64,000 nucleotides of DNA from CBDCZY01 sp965224745 (GTDB lineage Bacteria; Pseudomonadota; Gammaproteobacteria; Methylococcales; Methylomonadaceae), in the NCBI GenBank assembly GCA_965224745.1, contig CBDCZY010000002.1:434001-498000 (forward strand), written 5' to 3'. Shown here piece after piece: positions 1 to 9,042 of this stretch. The translations under genes were made by a program, and so were the position numbers. How positions within the stretch are numbered: position 1 is the first letter of the stretch; each line of letters opens with the position of its first letter. The notes under the pieces are model-generated. The model made no database searches. It was not told where the DNA came from and saw only the letters and a list, made by a program, of their open reading frames with translations.

Positions 1-462
1 AAATTGGATTAGATCCTTTGGTGAGCAAGTTGCCGAATTGAAAAGTCCTGAACAAGTGATTTATGCTGAGATGGATGAAATGCATACCTATGTGGGTCAA
101 AAAAAAGCTATAAATGGATATGGATTGCTGTTGATAGATATGGGAAAAAATTCATCAATTTCATTGTTGGCGACCGAAGCGTACAGACAGGACAAAAACT
201 CTGGGAAGGAATTGAAGATCAATTAAATGGAACAATAGCAACCGATTATTGGCAGCCCTATGAACATTTTATTCCTAGCGAAAAACACGTTCAATCCAAA
301 GCTGAAACATACACAGTTGAAGGCTACAATAGTATCTTTAGACATTTTCTTGCGCGAATGAGAAGAAAGACAAAATGTTACACAAAAAGTGTTCGAATGC
401 TTGAGCTGTCTATATTACTCTTAATGCATAAAAGAAATGGAACGTTAACTATACTAAATTAG
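1..462 (+). CDS. IS1-family transposase, partial, with a -1 frameshift at an A8 run
   Basis: This is the C-terminal part of an IS1-type DDE transposase, read in two frames. The upstream frame contains EMDEMHTYVGQKK and would stop at 226. At the run of eight A at 99-106, a slip of -1 gives QKKSYKWIWIAVDRYGKKF and then an uninterrupted reading to the TAG at 460-462. The downstream part carries the typical IS1 stretches GDRSVQTGQKLWEG and DYWQPYEHFIP. IS1 itself uses a programmed -1 shift at an A-rich slippery site, so I read the two frames as one functional transposase rather than a broken gene. The identical arrangement in the second copy at 41 kb supports this. Confidence 0.8.
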
Positions 463-469
463 CAATGCC
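1..469 (+). mobile_element. IS1-family insertion sequence, 3' part (left end outside window)
   Basis: The sequence matches the complete IS1-family element at 41082-41845 (opposite strand), including its terminal inverted-repeat end atactaaattagcaatgcc, which finishes at 469. Only the part downstream of the N-terminal zinc-finger region is inside the window. The element ends within an ECF sigma factor gene, so its insertion broke that gene. The target duplication cannot be checked because the other end lies outside the window. Confidence 0.85.
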
Positions 470-794
470 AAAAATCTTTGGTCTCGGCTGGTTTTTCAAT
501 TTCGGTTTCAGGCTCACTGACTGGTTGTTGTCGCTGCCAATCTTTCGCGGTGTTAATGACCAGTCGATACAGCCAAGTGGTAAAAGCCGCTTCGCCCCGA
601 AACGAAGCAATGGAGCGAGCCAGTTTAAGGCAAGCATTTTGAGTAATGTCTTGTGCATCTGCCTGATTACCACACCATTTGAAAGCTATTTTATACATCG
701 TTGCATAATGTCTGGACACCAGACATTCAAATGCTTTTCGATCGCCCAAACCGGCAGCACTTGCCAATGTTAAATCATCACTTTTTTCGCTCAA
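470..794 (-). pseudogene. ECF-type RNA polymerase sigma factor, truncated by IS1
   Basis: The remaining 108 codons start with MSEKSDDLTLASAAGLGDRKAF and run through sigma region 2: the core LVSRHYATMYKIAFKWCGN, then the region 2.4-like AFTTWLYRLVINTAKDWQRQ. Region 4, the -35-binding helix-turn-helix domain, is missing because the reading frame runs into the IS1 end at 469. Full ECF factors are about 170-200 residues. Without region 4 the protein should not recognise promoters, so I call it a pseudogene. No anti-sigma gene is visible on the upstream side. Confidence 0.8.
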
Positions 795-1220
795 TTATCA
801 GTCACCTTTTAGATATGAGACGTAATAAACAACTAAATCCTTGGAAAAATATTTAAAGCTGACTGAATTTGCATTTTGATTGTATACCGTCAGAAAATTA
901 CAACCTGAACTATGTTATTTGGGTGATATGATAATCCACTATAGAAATATAAGTTCCCACTAAGGCCACACAAAATATGGGAAGGCATAAGTATTAACTT
1001 TGTTGAACCTGACTTTCCAGTCTGCTAGCCTGACACTGAAATAGTTGAACCTGTATTTCTGAGATTTTTACTCCTGGTTCAATAGGAGAGTAAGGAAGCA
1101 TCTATAAAAATAAAGGATATGGCTGTTTCGTGCCAGTCAAGAAATTAGGCACGAATCAAGATTCTACCCTGCTGTTAATTTTAACTGTTTTCAAGAATCA
1201 AACCCTCAGGAGAAATAACA
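795..1220. other. intergenic region between sigma remnant and secreted-protein gene
   Basis: About 425 bases of AT-rich sequence with no convincing ORF. It must hold the divergent promoters for the sigma gene and for the secreted-protein gene at 1221, but I see no clear -35/-10 pair. Confidence 0.4.
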
Positions 1221-2249
1221 ATGCCAATTCATACGAATCAATGTAGTGCCGAAATAAAGACGCCATCTCGCTCAAGAAAGCCAGGAAATACACTCCTCAT
1301 GTTAAGTCTTCAAGCAGCGCTACTGGCTACCATTCCTTTCGAGGCAAATGCTGCGAAAGTCACATCAGTATTTGTTTCGGGTCCGCAAACAACGGTCAAC
1401 GATCAAGGAAGTGATGGCGTAACAAAAATAGCCATCGCTTTCTTAGATACTACCGGCATATGGTTAGATATGGAACCCAGTTCAACGGAGGCGAATGAAA
1501 AATTTCAAATTTCTTTACAAAATAATACGGGAGAGGATATAAGCGAACTGTGGTTTGAAGTTGTCACCCAGGGAGGGGAAGATTTGGGTACTCGACCCAG
1601 TTTAAGCACTTGGGTGAGTACCATTTCGGCCAGTCAGTTTGGTGGCCTAAATGTTTCTGAAAGTAATTTAATCGTCGATCAAAGCGATCGCCATCGATTT
1701 CAGATGAAATTTGATCCTCCTCTTTCCCCAGCGCCAGGAAACTCTATGACCATTATTAGCAATGAAGATTGGGTAGGCTTCAACAAAGCCGGAGGAAAAT
1801 GGTGGTTGAATATTGACTGGAATGCGGAAGATAACAATGGCCCAGCAATTACTTCATCTTCTGAACTAACTCCAAACATACTGGCCAACAGCGAAGAAGG
1901 TCCGCTGAAAGTGCAGTCGGGAGAGAACGTATCGGTTGCGGTCACCCTCAATTCTGGTGCAAATGCTGGCAAAGATGCAGATTGGTGGGTAGCGGCTCAA
2001 AGTTCTGAATTAGGCTGGTTTCAATACACAGTTGAAGGCGGTTGGCAACCTATCAATTCAGACTTGAGCGATATCAAGCCAGGATATCAAGGAGCGCTTA
2101 TCGATTTAAATTCGCCTTTTGAGTTATTATCCTCCTCCGATATTCCAAAGGCTTCATACGAAATTTTCTTTGGCGTCGATCAGAATATGAATGGCGTTCT
2201 GGATTTTGATGGATTAGTGTTTGATTCAGTCAAGGTGGATGTCGAATGA
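1221..2249 (+). CDS. secreted protein of unknown function (342 aa)
   Basis: The start ATG follows a good ribosome site (caggag, 7 bases upstream). The N-terminus is basic, then has a hydrophobic stretch TLLMLSLQAALLATIPF ending in a signal-peptidase-like ANA-AK site near residue 45, so export is likely. The mature part is acidic, rich in Ser, Asn, Gly and Trp, with short beta-type segments, and ends in a calcium-loop-like stretch, DQNMNGVLDFDG, which resembles an EF-hand/dockerin type Dx(D/N)xDG motif. I do not recognise a family. The last 184 bases including the stop are duplicated at 13145-13328, which suggests that a paralogue once stood there. Confidence 0.75.
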   Translation: MPIHTNQCSAEIKTPSRSRKPGNTLLMLSLQAALLATIPFEANAAKVTSVFVSGPQTTVNDQGSDGVTKIAIAFLDTTGIWLDMEPSSTEANEKFQISLQNNTGEDISELWFEVVTQGGEDLGTRPSLSTWVSTISASQFGGLNVSESNLIVDQSDRHRFQMKFDPPLSPAPGNSMTIISNEDWVGFNKAGGKWWLNIDWNAEDNNGPAITSSSELTPNILANSEEGPLKVQSGENVSVAVTLNSGANAGKDADWWVAAQSSELGWFQYTVEGGWQPINSDLSDIKPGYQGALIDLNSPFELLSSSDIPKASYEIFFGVDQNMNGVLDFDGLVFDSVKVDVE

Positions 2250-2303
2250 TGCATAGATATAGAAGTTTAGACCCAAGCTGACATACCTTAAATCAAGCTG
2301 AGC

Positions 2304-2995
2304 GTCACGGCTAAGAACCTTCAAGAGGTTATTCTACACCCCGTCCAGCAGGCCGAGCAGACACGTTTCCAGTCTTTAATGGGCACGCACCATTATCTAG
2401 GTGCGCTGCCAAAGATGGGTCATACGCTGCAAGCGTTCATGGCGAATGGCTGGCATTGCTCAGTTTTTCTGCAGCGGCCTGAAAGTATGCAGCACGTAAT
2501 CAGTGGGTCGGTTGGTCGTATCGCTATCAGTATGACCGATTGCATCTGATTGCGAATAATTCTCGCTTTCTGATTCTTCCTGAGCACCATTACCCGAATC
2601 TTGCTTCCTGCGTGCTTTCGCTCTGCGAACAACGCATCGTTCAAGACTGGCAAGCACGTTTCGGCTATCCGCTATTGTTGCTAGAGACGTTCGTTGATCC
2701 CCAGTACTACTTTCACGGCACGATTTATCACGCTGCCAATTGACTGTGTGTTGGCGAGACCCGTGGGTTTCGTCGTCTGCGTCAGGGTACGCGCCAAGGC
2801 TACAGTGCCACCCACAAACACCCCAAGCAAATCTTTGTGCGTCCATTGAAGCCACAGGCTCAAACGGTTTTATCACAATCAATTCTTAACCCGACCTATC
2901 GTTACGGAGCGCCGAAAATCATGTTAACTGCGAATCAAATGCGCGCGTTACCCGACTGTTTTGCCACAATCCCTGATCCACGTCGCAAGTTGGGT
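2304..2995 (+). pseudogene. decayed DUF4338 / ISAs1-type transposase relic
   Basis: Conceptual translation gives FQSLMGTHHYLGALPKMGHT, LHLIANNSRFLILPEHHYPN, LLLLETFVDPQYYFHGTIYH and KQIFVRPLKPQA, which follow the DUF4338 pattern (the family also known from the Druantia protein DruA and from ISAs1-associated transposases). It runs on into IMLTANQMRALPDCF and IPDPRRKLG, the typical ISAs1/H-repeat N-terminus. The frame is broken by two TGA codons where Trp is expected (after FSAAA and after IYHAAN) and by at least one frame or rearrangement problem near 2430. The catalytic ISAs1 domain is missing. This is a relic, not a working gene. Confidence 0.7.
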
Positions 2996-3200
2996 ATGTT
3001 CCGGAGCATCGGAACAGCACGATTGAAGTGCCTTCTCAACGCTGTTTAGAAAAATCCGTAAGACGCGATTGAACAGATCAGCATCTCTGGCAAGAAAATA
3101 CCGAAATAGTAACCTCAATCGGCACACCGCGTCCGGGCAAACCCATGGGGCAAACTGGGTATTACGCGATGTTCGAAATAGCTCAGTACTATAATGCGCA

Positions 3201-3219
3201 TTACAGTACAGTACTGTAA
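3201..3219. repeat. 19-base perfect palindrome
   Basis: The sequence ttacagtac-a-gtactgtaa is a perfect inverted repeat around a single central base. It lies in the gene-free stretch 2996-3599. It could be a dimeric regulator operator, but there is no adjacent intact gene that would make this obvious. Confidence 0.4.
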
Positions 3220-3322
3220 GTCGAGCAATCCGATAATTACTTGCACAATACAATGACTGACACCTTTTTTTTCTGACACCTTTTATTTTTTGATATAATT
3301 AGGTCTTGACATGGTTATAACA

Positions 3323-3478
3323 GGAACGTGCACGAAATAACTTCGACAACTCGCTTGTCTTTTTGTCCGTCTTCGGTGTTGTGGCAACAGTTGCGTAGCC
3401 TGCTATGCACCTGTTCTCACACCTTGAAGACAAACAAAAATCCTGCGCCAGTTGTCGAAGTTATTCCGTGCGCGTTCC
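3323..3478. repeat. 156-bp dispersed palindromic element, copy A
   Basis: Outer arms ggaacgtgcacgaaataact and the complementary right arm ending gttcc enclose a second level of pairing (tgtcttc with gaagac) and a central hairpin gcatagcaggctacgc (reverse strand). The whole element can fold into one long imperfect hairpin. It shares its core and overall design with 43477-43635, and its outer arm with 57426-57443. It has no coding capacity. It lies in the gene-free stretch 2996-3599, where nothing else but the small palindrome at 3201 stands out. Confidence 0.7.
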
Positions 3479-3599
3479 TTACTATCAAATGAAAGGCAAT
3501 CACTAATTGCTCTGAAAACACTGGCTTTGTCTGGAAAAGACAACAAATTTCCAGTTATTCATCAAATGACAGTCAAATGAGATTTTTACTGTGAATACT

Positions 3600-4668
3600 T
3601 TAAGCCCAGAACGGTACATATTTCCATGATTTTCGATTAGCTTTAGGATCATATAAACGAATAAGTCTTGCATCAACAGTTTGTTTTATAACACGGCTGG
3701 CAGTGGCACTATTTCCTGAATCAATACTAAAACGCTCTCTAAGTGAGGTGTTATTCATTGGCTCACGATTGACATATTTGAGGCAGCAATGTAAATAACA
3801 AGCTCTTGTTTTATCCTCCACATCCATTTCATTCAGGGTTTTATATGAAAACAATATGGCGCGAGTATGCTGCTCTGTTTGCTCAAAGATAGGGGCAGGA
3901 AGCTGATATAATTCAGTTTGGGAAACCACTTTATCAATTCCTGTCCCTCGCTCTTCACAAATATTAACTCTACGCATAAAAGAAGCTAATGCCTCATTAC
4001 GACTCTGAGGGGGCGTATCTAAAAATCGCTGAGTATCAATCAACGGAATTCCTGGGTTGGTAATTTCTAATCGGCTTTCAAATAACTCAATCATTGGCCC
4101 CGTACCAGTAAGTGTGAAATCCTGGTGAATAATTGCATTAGCGACAAGCTCACGAATAGCCAATTCTGGATACATAGGAACTTCACGCCGAAACGCTTTC
4201 CCTATCTCCTCATTAGATGGAATCATCGTCTTTAAGTAATCAATCAAACCGCCATAACCAACGGCATAGCCTTTATTTCCAGTAATCTCACGTACAGTCT
4301 CAATACGGCTATTGCCTTTATAATGAATAACTCGTACGACTTTTCGGCTTAGATGTCGAAAGTCTCCAAGTTGCTTAGCAAAAAGAACTGCACCTAGATT
4401 CGTAATATTCCAATTCCCACTATCAGTTTGCTCAATTAAATGATCAGAAGAAAAGGCACTTAAAATACCATCACGTCCTTCTGGTAAGGGTAAATCTAAA
4501 AATTCAAAGTAAGCCGGATAATCAAGCAATTTAAGGACTTGTTCTGTATTGACATGCTCTGCTGCCATTTGTTGTTCGAATGGCGTGCGATCAAAAACTC
4601 GCCATAATTCACGTTCTTTAGCAGGAAATTCTCTGAGCTTTTTTTTATAAGAACCTATCCTAATGTAT
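3600..4668 (-). pseudogene. AlbA_2/RecG-like ATP-binding transcriptional regulator, 5' truncated
   Basis: The ORF is open from the IS3-family element boundary (RIGSYKKKLREFPAKERELW upstream of the first in-frame ATG at 4568) to the stop at 3600. The protein matches the C-terminal two thirds of AlbA_2 (Schlafen-type) regulators that carry a HATPase_c_4 domain: VPMYPELAIRELVANAIIHQ, LEITNPGIPLIDTQRF, SRNEALASFMRR and ERGTGIDKV are the typical GHKL-like segments, followed by a winged-helix end. The N-terminal AlbA_2 nucleic-acid-binding domain is missing and replaced by the insertion sequence. The 322-codon ORF from ATG 4568 might still be translated, but the protein would lack its first domain. 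Confidence 0.75.
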
Positions 4669-4672
4669 TATA

Positions 4673-5972
4673 GCAACCCAAAGAGTCAAGACAGATATTC
4701 CCTTAAATCTTATTCCTAATCATTAAGCGGCTACATCCATCGTATTTTTATCTAAAATACTTTCTTTATACACCTTCATTGGTTTTTTATAATCTAATGT
4801 TTCATGAAATCGTCTGTGATTATAAAACTCAATATAATCATCAACATCTTTTTGTAAGGCGTTGATTGAATCGTATTCATTTAGATAAATACGTTCACAT
4901 TTTGCACTGCGCCAGAATCGTTCAATACAAATATTATCAGTCGCTCTGCCTTTTCCATCCATTGAGATAGTGATCCCTTTATTTTTTAGCCGTTGGGTAT
5001 GAATTTCGCTGGTATATTGACTGCCTTGGTCTGTATTAAATATTTCAGGGGTGCCATAGTGTGCAAGTGCCTCATCCAATACATCGACAACTAATGTGGA
5101 ATCCATGGTGTTGGATATTCTGTGGGAGAGCACCGCCTTTGAGTGCCAATCAATAATAGCGGCTAAATAAACCATACCGCCCTTTGTTTTGATGTAGGTA
5201 ATATCTGTACTCCAGACTTGATTAGCCTCTGTTATATCAAGTCCTCGAAGTTTATAGTCATATTTTTTATGTTCTTTTATCGGCGCAGTCGTATTGACCT
5301 GTTTAACCGCCAGAACAGCTTTCAGCCCCATTTGTTGCCGATAACTTGCTACCGTATTTAAACTGACCTTAAATCCATCTTCAAGTAATTGCTGGTGTAC
5401 TTTAGCTGCACCATAAATGGGTATCTCTTCAAAAACTTGATTGATATGCGCTTTGATTTCTTTTTTCTTGGGGTTTTCTCTATTTTTGTAATAAAGGCTA
5501 CTTCTATTTAGGCCGAGTAAAGTACACTGCTGAGTCAGCGAAAGAGTATCAAGCTTGGGTTCTATCAGTTGTTTCTTATTAGATAAGCCCAAGCTTTTTA
5601 GCTTTTTTTCAAGCCACTCCTTTTCAACCGTCATCTTGCCTACGATCTTACTCAGCATCTCATTTTGTTCTTGAGCTGCTAATAATTCCTCTTTATATTC
5701 TTTCACTGCTTTGGCGGGTTCCATCGCTATTTCCGCATTGTCTAAGAAGATCTTTTTCCAGTTTTGCAGGTTTTTAGGCGTGATGTTATTCGTACTCGCT
5801 ATTTCTTGCAGTGTCTTTTCATTTTTCAAGACCTCTAAGACTAATCTGCTTTTAAACTCAGCGCTGTAACTTGTTCTTTTTCTGCTCATTAAAATACTCC
5901 AATATTTTCTTTAAATAGTAACTAAATTGGAATAAGATTTCTTTAATTTCTCGTCTGGATTTGTTGGGGCAT
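4673..5972 (-). mobile_element. IS3-family element, 1300 bp, copy 1
   Basis: It is an exact-length copy of the element at 51287-52586 (opposite orientation). Imperfect terminal repeats (cccaacaaatccagac against cccaaagagtcaagac) are seen just inside both ends. Both copies have TATA immediately outside both ends, so either TATA is a preferred 4-bp target or it belongs to the terminal repeats. One side abuts hsdS, the other abuts the AlbA_2-type gene, and both genes are truncated at the junction. Confidence 0.85.
4723..5889 (-). CDS. IS3-family transposase (single fused ORF, 388 aa)
   Basis: The N-terminal about 60 residues form an HTH_Tnp_1-type domain (SAEFKSRLVLEVLKNEKTL, then ITPKNLQNWKK), followed by a leucine-rich coiled coil (AAQEQNEMLSKIVGKMTVEK) and the HTH_21 segment. 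The rve integrase core has the DDE triad in VWSTDITYIKTKGG, FNTDQGSQYTS and the E of IERFWRSAKCERIYL. Most IS3 elements need a -1 frameshift to join orfA and orfB, but here both halves are in one frame. The protein is identical to the copy at 51370-52536, which suggests recent activity. Confidence 0.9.
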   Translation of the reverse strand: MSRKRTSYSAEFKSRLVLEVLKNEKTLQEIASTNNITPKNLQNWKKIFLDNAEIAMEPAKAVKEYKEELLAAQEQNEMLSKIVGKMTVEKEWLEKKLKSLGLSNKKQLIEPKLDTLSLTQQCTLLGLNRSSLYYKNRENPKKKEIKAHINQVFEEIPIYGAAKVHQQLLEDGFKVSLNTVASYRQQMGLKAVLAVKQVNTTAPIKEHKKYDYKLRGLDITEANQVWSTDITYIKTKGGMVYLAAIIDWHSKAVLSHRISNTMDSTLVVDVLDEALAHYGTPEIFNTDQGSQYTSEIHTQRLKNKGITISMDGKGRATDNICIERFWRSAKCERIYLNEYDSINALQKDVDDYIEFYNHRRFHETLDYKKPMKVYKESILDKNTMDVAA

Positions 5973-7466
5973 TATAGCTAAGGCTTGATTCATATTCCAT
6001 TCAGGGTAGTCTGTAGGAATAATGGCAACCTTTCTTAAAGGAGGCCCAACAATATTCATGACAACATCATTAGGATAAAGAACAGACCTTTTTAGTTTAT
6101 TTTTATGTACTTTGTCTGAGATAAATACTGGCTTATATTGAAAGTCAATTTTGCCATTGACTATATTATAGACTTTTAAAAAAGGAATATTCTCATTGTC
6201 TAATAACTCATTCTTTGCAGGTGTTGTCCCTTTTGTAATGAAGTGGCATATCAGCCTAGCTTTTACCATTACTCTATTATTAGCAAGCGTATTCAGAGCC
6301 GAGCTATATTCTTTATTAATAAGTTGAAATTCATTTTTAGTTAGATTTAAGTCTAGTTTTTCCTTAAATACATCATCCAAAATATTCTTAATATTACTAT
6401 CATCTATTTTTGAGTGAGATAATAACCCCTTAACAGCTAGGTCTAATAGTGTTTCTCTTAACTCTTTCAAATTCTCAAACCCCACCAAATATCTTTTCTT
6501 GCGTCCTTCGCCTTTTGGCATGGGGAGGGTGCAGCCGTATAGGGTGTTGAAGTGTTGGGCGATGCGTTGCCAGTTTTGTTCAAAGCTGGTTTCTGGGGTG
6601 CTTGGGTTGAGCAATGCATTAATGGCGGCGGTATTTGCGCGTAATACTGTATTGGCTTGTTGCTGTTGCTGGGCTTCTAGCTTGTCGCAGAGTGCCATTA
6701 GTTCATCAACTTTGGCTACGATACGTTTTTGTTCTTCTAGAGGTGGGAGAGAAACTGATAGTTCAGCTACTAGCCCCATGTTGAGACCGCGTCTTTGCTT
6801 TTGGCCAGTAATTTCCCTTATTTCATAATAGCGATACTTTAATGCAATAAATAAATATTCTGATGTTAAAACTTGTTCAGAAATAGGAATAATTCCAACA
6901 AGTGATTGGTTGCAAGTAGCGGGAGTTCGGAGAAGAGCAACTGTTGCTCTAGTCTTTCCTTGACCATTTAAAGCCATCATAACTATGTTTTTTGGTAGGA
7001 GTTTACAATTGCTAGCAGATTGCCCTTCTGGAGTAATTCTTCCTTTGCAATCATATATTTCTCCTTTATTAATGTCTCCTGATACCATCCATTTGATATC
7101 ACCACCAAAATACTCAGGCTTTTGTTTACTAGGGGTTGCTCCTGTTTGAATATCACATATATTACCAACTCTATACCAAGACCAATGCTGTGGAATGTCA
7201 AACTCTTCCAATAAGGCATCTTTAAATAACCATTCTTTTAGCTTTCTATTTGTATTTTTTGAATATAGTTTTCTAAACTGATCTATATTTTGTAGATTTA
7301 GACTTGCTAGGTTAGATTCTTGAGGTAGCAGACGGCCTCTTAAACCCAAGCCCATAATTAAGTTTTTTAAAGCTATTATCCCATCAGGTGCACTCGCAAA
7401 CACCTCAAACTGCTCAATAAAATGAGTTAAATTTCCTGCCTCTGGCACTAAAGATTCAATATCCAT
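5973..7466 (-). pseudogene. hsdS: type I restriction enzyme specificity subunit HsdS, 3' truncated by IS
   Basis: Starts in a TAATG overlap with the end of hsdM, as usual for hsdMS. The first target recognition domain starts around WSWYRVGNICDIQTGATPSK and ends with the conserved LPPLEEQKRIVAKVDELMALCDKLE helix region (near residue 240-270). The second recognition domain runs up to PEWNMNQALAI, where native sequence stops at the IS3-family element. The remaining residues MPQQIQTRN are read from the insertion. Related subunits would continue for perhaps another 80-100 residues including the second conserved helix, so pairing with HsdM is probably lost. Confidence 0.8.
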
Positions 7467-8791
7467 TACGCTTTAGCCTCAGTCAAAGCCTTTTCCAACT
7501 CAGCTTTAAGCAAGTCTATAGTATTAGCAATTTCACCTTGCAAGCTTTGATAATCTGCTAACAACTCACCAGGGTCGCCATGATCTAATTCCACTACATG
7601 CGGATTTTTGACATCTAAATTAAAATTACTGGCTTTAATATCAGCAATGGACACTTTCCATGCTTGTTCATTTTCTATTCGGTCTTTGCGCTGGTCGCCA
7701 CCCCACCAATCTTGACAGCCTTTAAACTCGGCTACCTGCATGGGTTTGGTTTTGTTATAGGCTTTAACACCGGCTGGTAGTTGTTGTTCGTAAAACCAGA
7801 TCTCTTGCGTGGCGGTGCCTTTTTCAAAAAACAGCAGATTGGTTTTAATACTGGTGTATGGGGCAAATACCGAATTGGGTAGGCGCACGATGGTGTGCAG
7901 ATTACATTCTTCCAGTAGTTTTTCTTTGATTTTGGTTTTTACTCCTTCACCAAATAAAGTGCCATCGGGTAATACAATGGCTGCCCGTCCGTTGCTTTCT
8001 AAAATATGGATGATTAATTGTAAAAATAAATCAGCGGTTTCACGGGTACGGGTCGCAGCTGGGAAATTTAGCTCAATACCGTCTTCTTCCATCCCCCCAA
8101 ACGGTGGATTTGCCACTACGCAAGTGACACGTTCTTTTGGACTCCAATCGCGCAGAGGTCTTGCCAGGGTATTGTCATGGCGTATCTGGCTGGGGACTTC
8201 TATGCCGTGTAATAGCATATTGGTGGTACACAGTAGATGCGGTAATTGTTTTTTCTCTACACCGTAAATCTGTTTTTGTAAGCGTTGGTTATCTTCTGGG
8301 GTTTTGATACTGCCTGAGGCTTTGATATGGTCTAGGGTGCAAGCTAAAAACCCACCTGTTCCACAGGCTGGATCCATCAACTTTTCACCCAGTTGAGGAT
8401 TAATTCGATTGACCATAAAGGTGGTGACTGCGCGTGGTGTATAAAATTCACCGGCATTGCCTGAGGATTGCAGGTCTTTTAGTATTTTCTCGTAAATATC
8501 GCCAAAGGTATGGCGTTCACTGGCGGAGTTAAAATCTATTTCATCCACTTTATTCACGACTTGGCGTAACAGTGTGCCGTTTTTCATGTAGTTAAAGGCA
8601 TCACTAAAGGCTTCTTTCGCCACAAAGCCGCGTGGGTTATTGTCTGGGGTTGCGTGTAGGTTTTTAATTTGGGGGAATAATTCGCCATTAATAAAATCCA
8701 GCATACCATCGCCCGTAATGCCTTCTTTATCACTTGCCCAGTTTCGCCAGAGTAGTTCTTCTGGAATGGGACATTGATAATCGTCTGCCAT
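7466..8791 (-). CDS. hsdM: type I restriction-modification methyltransferase HsdM, main part (441 aa)
   Basis: Adenine-specific DNA methylase core with the SAM-binding motif DPACGTGGF (about residue 140) and the catalytic motif NPPFGG (about residue 230), preceded by the SGNAGEFYTPRAV segment typical of HsdM. The N-terminal segment (a helical HsdM_N part) is encoded in a separate 47-codon ORF directly upstream and joined by a TAATG stop/start overlap. Comparison with intact relatives suggests this was one gene split by a one-base indel. Coupled reinitiation could still produce both halves. Without intact hsdS and hsdR the system is unlikely to restrict. Confidence 0.8.
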   Translation of the reverse strand: MADDYQCPIPEELLWRNWASDKEGITGDGMLDFINGELFPQIKNLHATPDNNPRGFVAKEAFSDAFNYMKNGTLLRQVVNKVDEIDFNSASERHTFGDIYEKILKDLQSSGNAGEFYTPRAVTTFMVNRINPQLGEKLMDPACGTGGFLACTLDHIKASGSIKTPEDNQRLQKQIYGVEKKQLPHLLCTTNMLLHGIEVPSQIRHDNTLARPLRDWSPKERVTCVVANPPFGGMEEDGIELNFPAATRTRETADLFLQLIIHILESNGRAAIVLPDGTLFGEGVKTKIKEKLLEECNLHTIVRLPNSVFAPYTSIKTNLLFFEKGTATQEIWFYEQQLPAGVKAYNKTKPMQVAEFKGCQDWWGGDQRKDRIENEQAWKVSIADIKASNFNLDVKNPHVVELDHGDPGELLADYQSLQGEIANTIDLLKAELEKALTEAKA

Positions 8792-8934
8792 TATTCCAGT
8801 TCTTCTTCCTGAGCATCAAATATTTTTAGGAATAATAGCCACGCCATTTGACCGATGCGCTGGGCATCACCATCAACACCTGCGTCTTTGCGCATGATGT
8901 CTTGGATGGATTTTACGATATTGGATACTGACAA
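8791..8934 (-). pseudogene. split-off N-terminal segment of HsdM (47 codons)
   Basis: A TTG start at 8934 follows aagga with 6-base spacing. The translation begins MSVSNIVKSIQDIMRKDAGV, continues with DGDAQRIGQMAWLLFLKIFD and ends EELE-stop. This is the usual beginning of HsdM proteins whose next residues are like DDYQCPIPEEL, found at the start of the downstream ORF. The stop TAA shares its last A with the ATG of that ORF. I infer a frameshift mutation in an originally continuous hsdM. Confidence 0.75.
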
Positions 8935-8957
8935 TTTGATTCCTTGTTAATTTTTTT

Positions 8958-9033
8958 GTAGGCTGGGTTGAGAGGGTAACGAAACCCAGCTTTTTCAACA
9001 TGCTGGGTTTCGCTATTGCTCAACCCAGCCTAC
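8958..9033. repeat. REP-like palindrome between hsdM and the nucleotidyltransferase gene
   Basis: Two arms (gtaggctgggttgagaggg and its near-complement ending caacccagcctac), each containing cgaaacccagc or gctgggtttcg, fold into a long hairpin with a short T-rich loop. GGCTGGGTT-type palindromes are widespread dispersed repeats in proteobacteria. It may act as a transcription terminator or attenuator for the minus-strand genes. Confidence 0.6.
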
Positions 9034-9042
9034 GTTTTTAAT

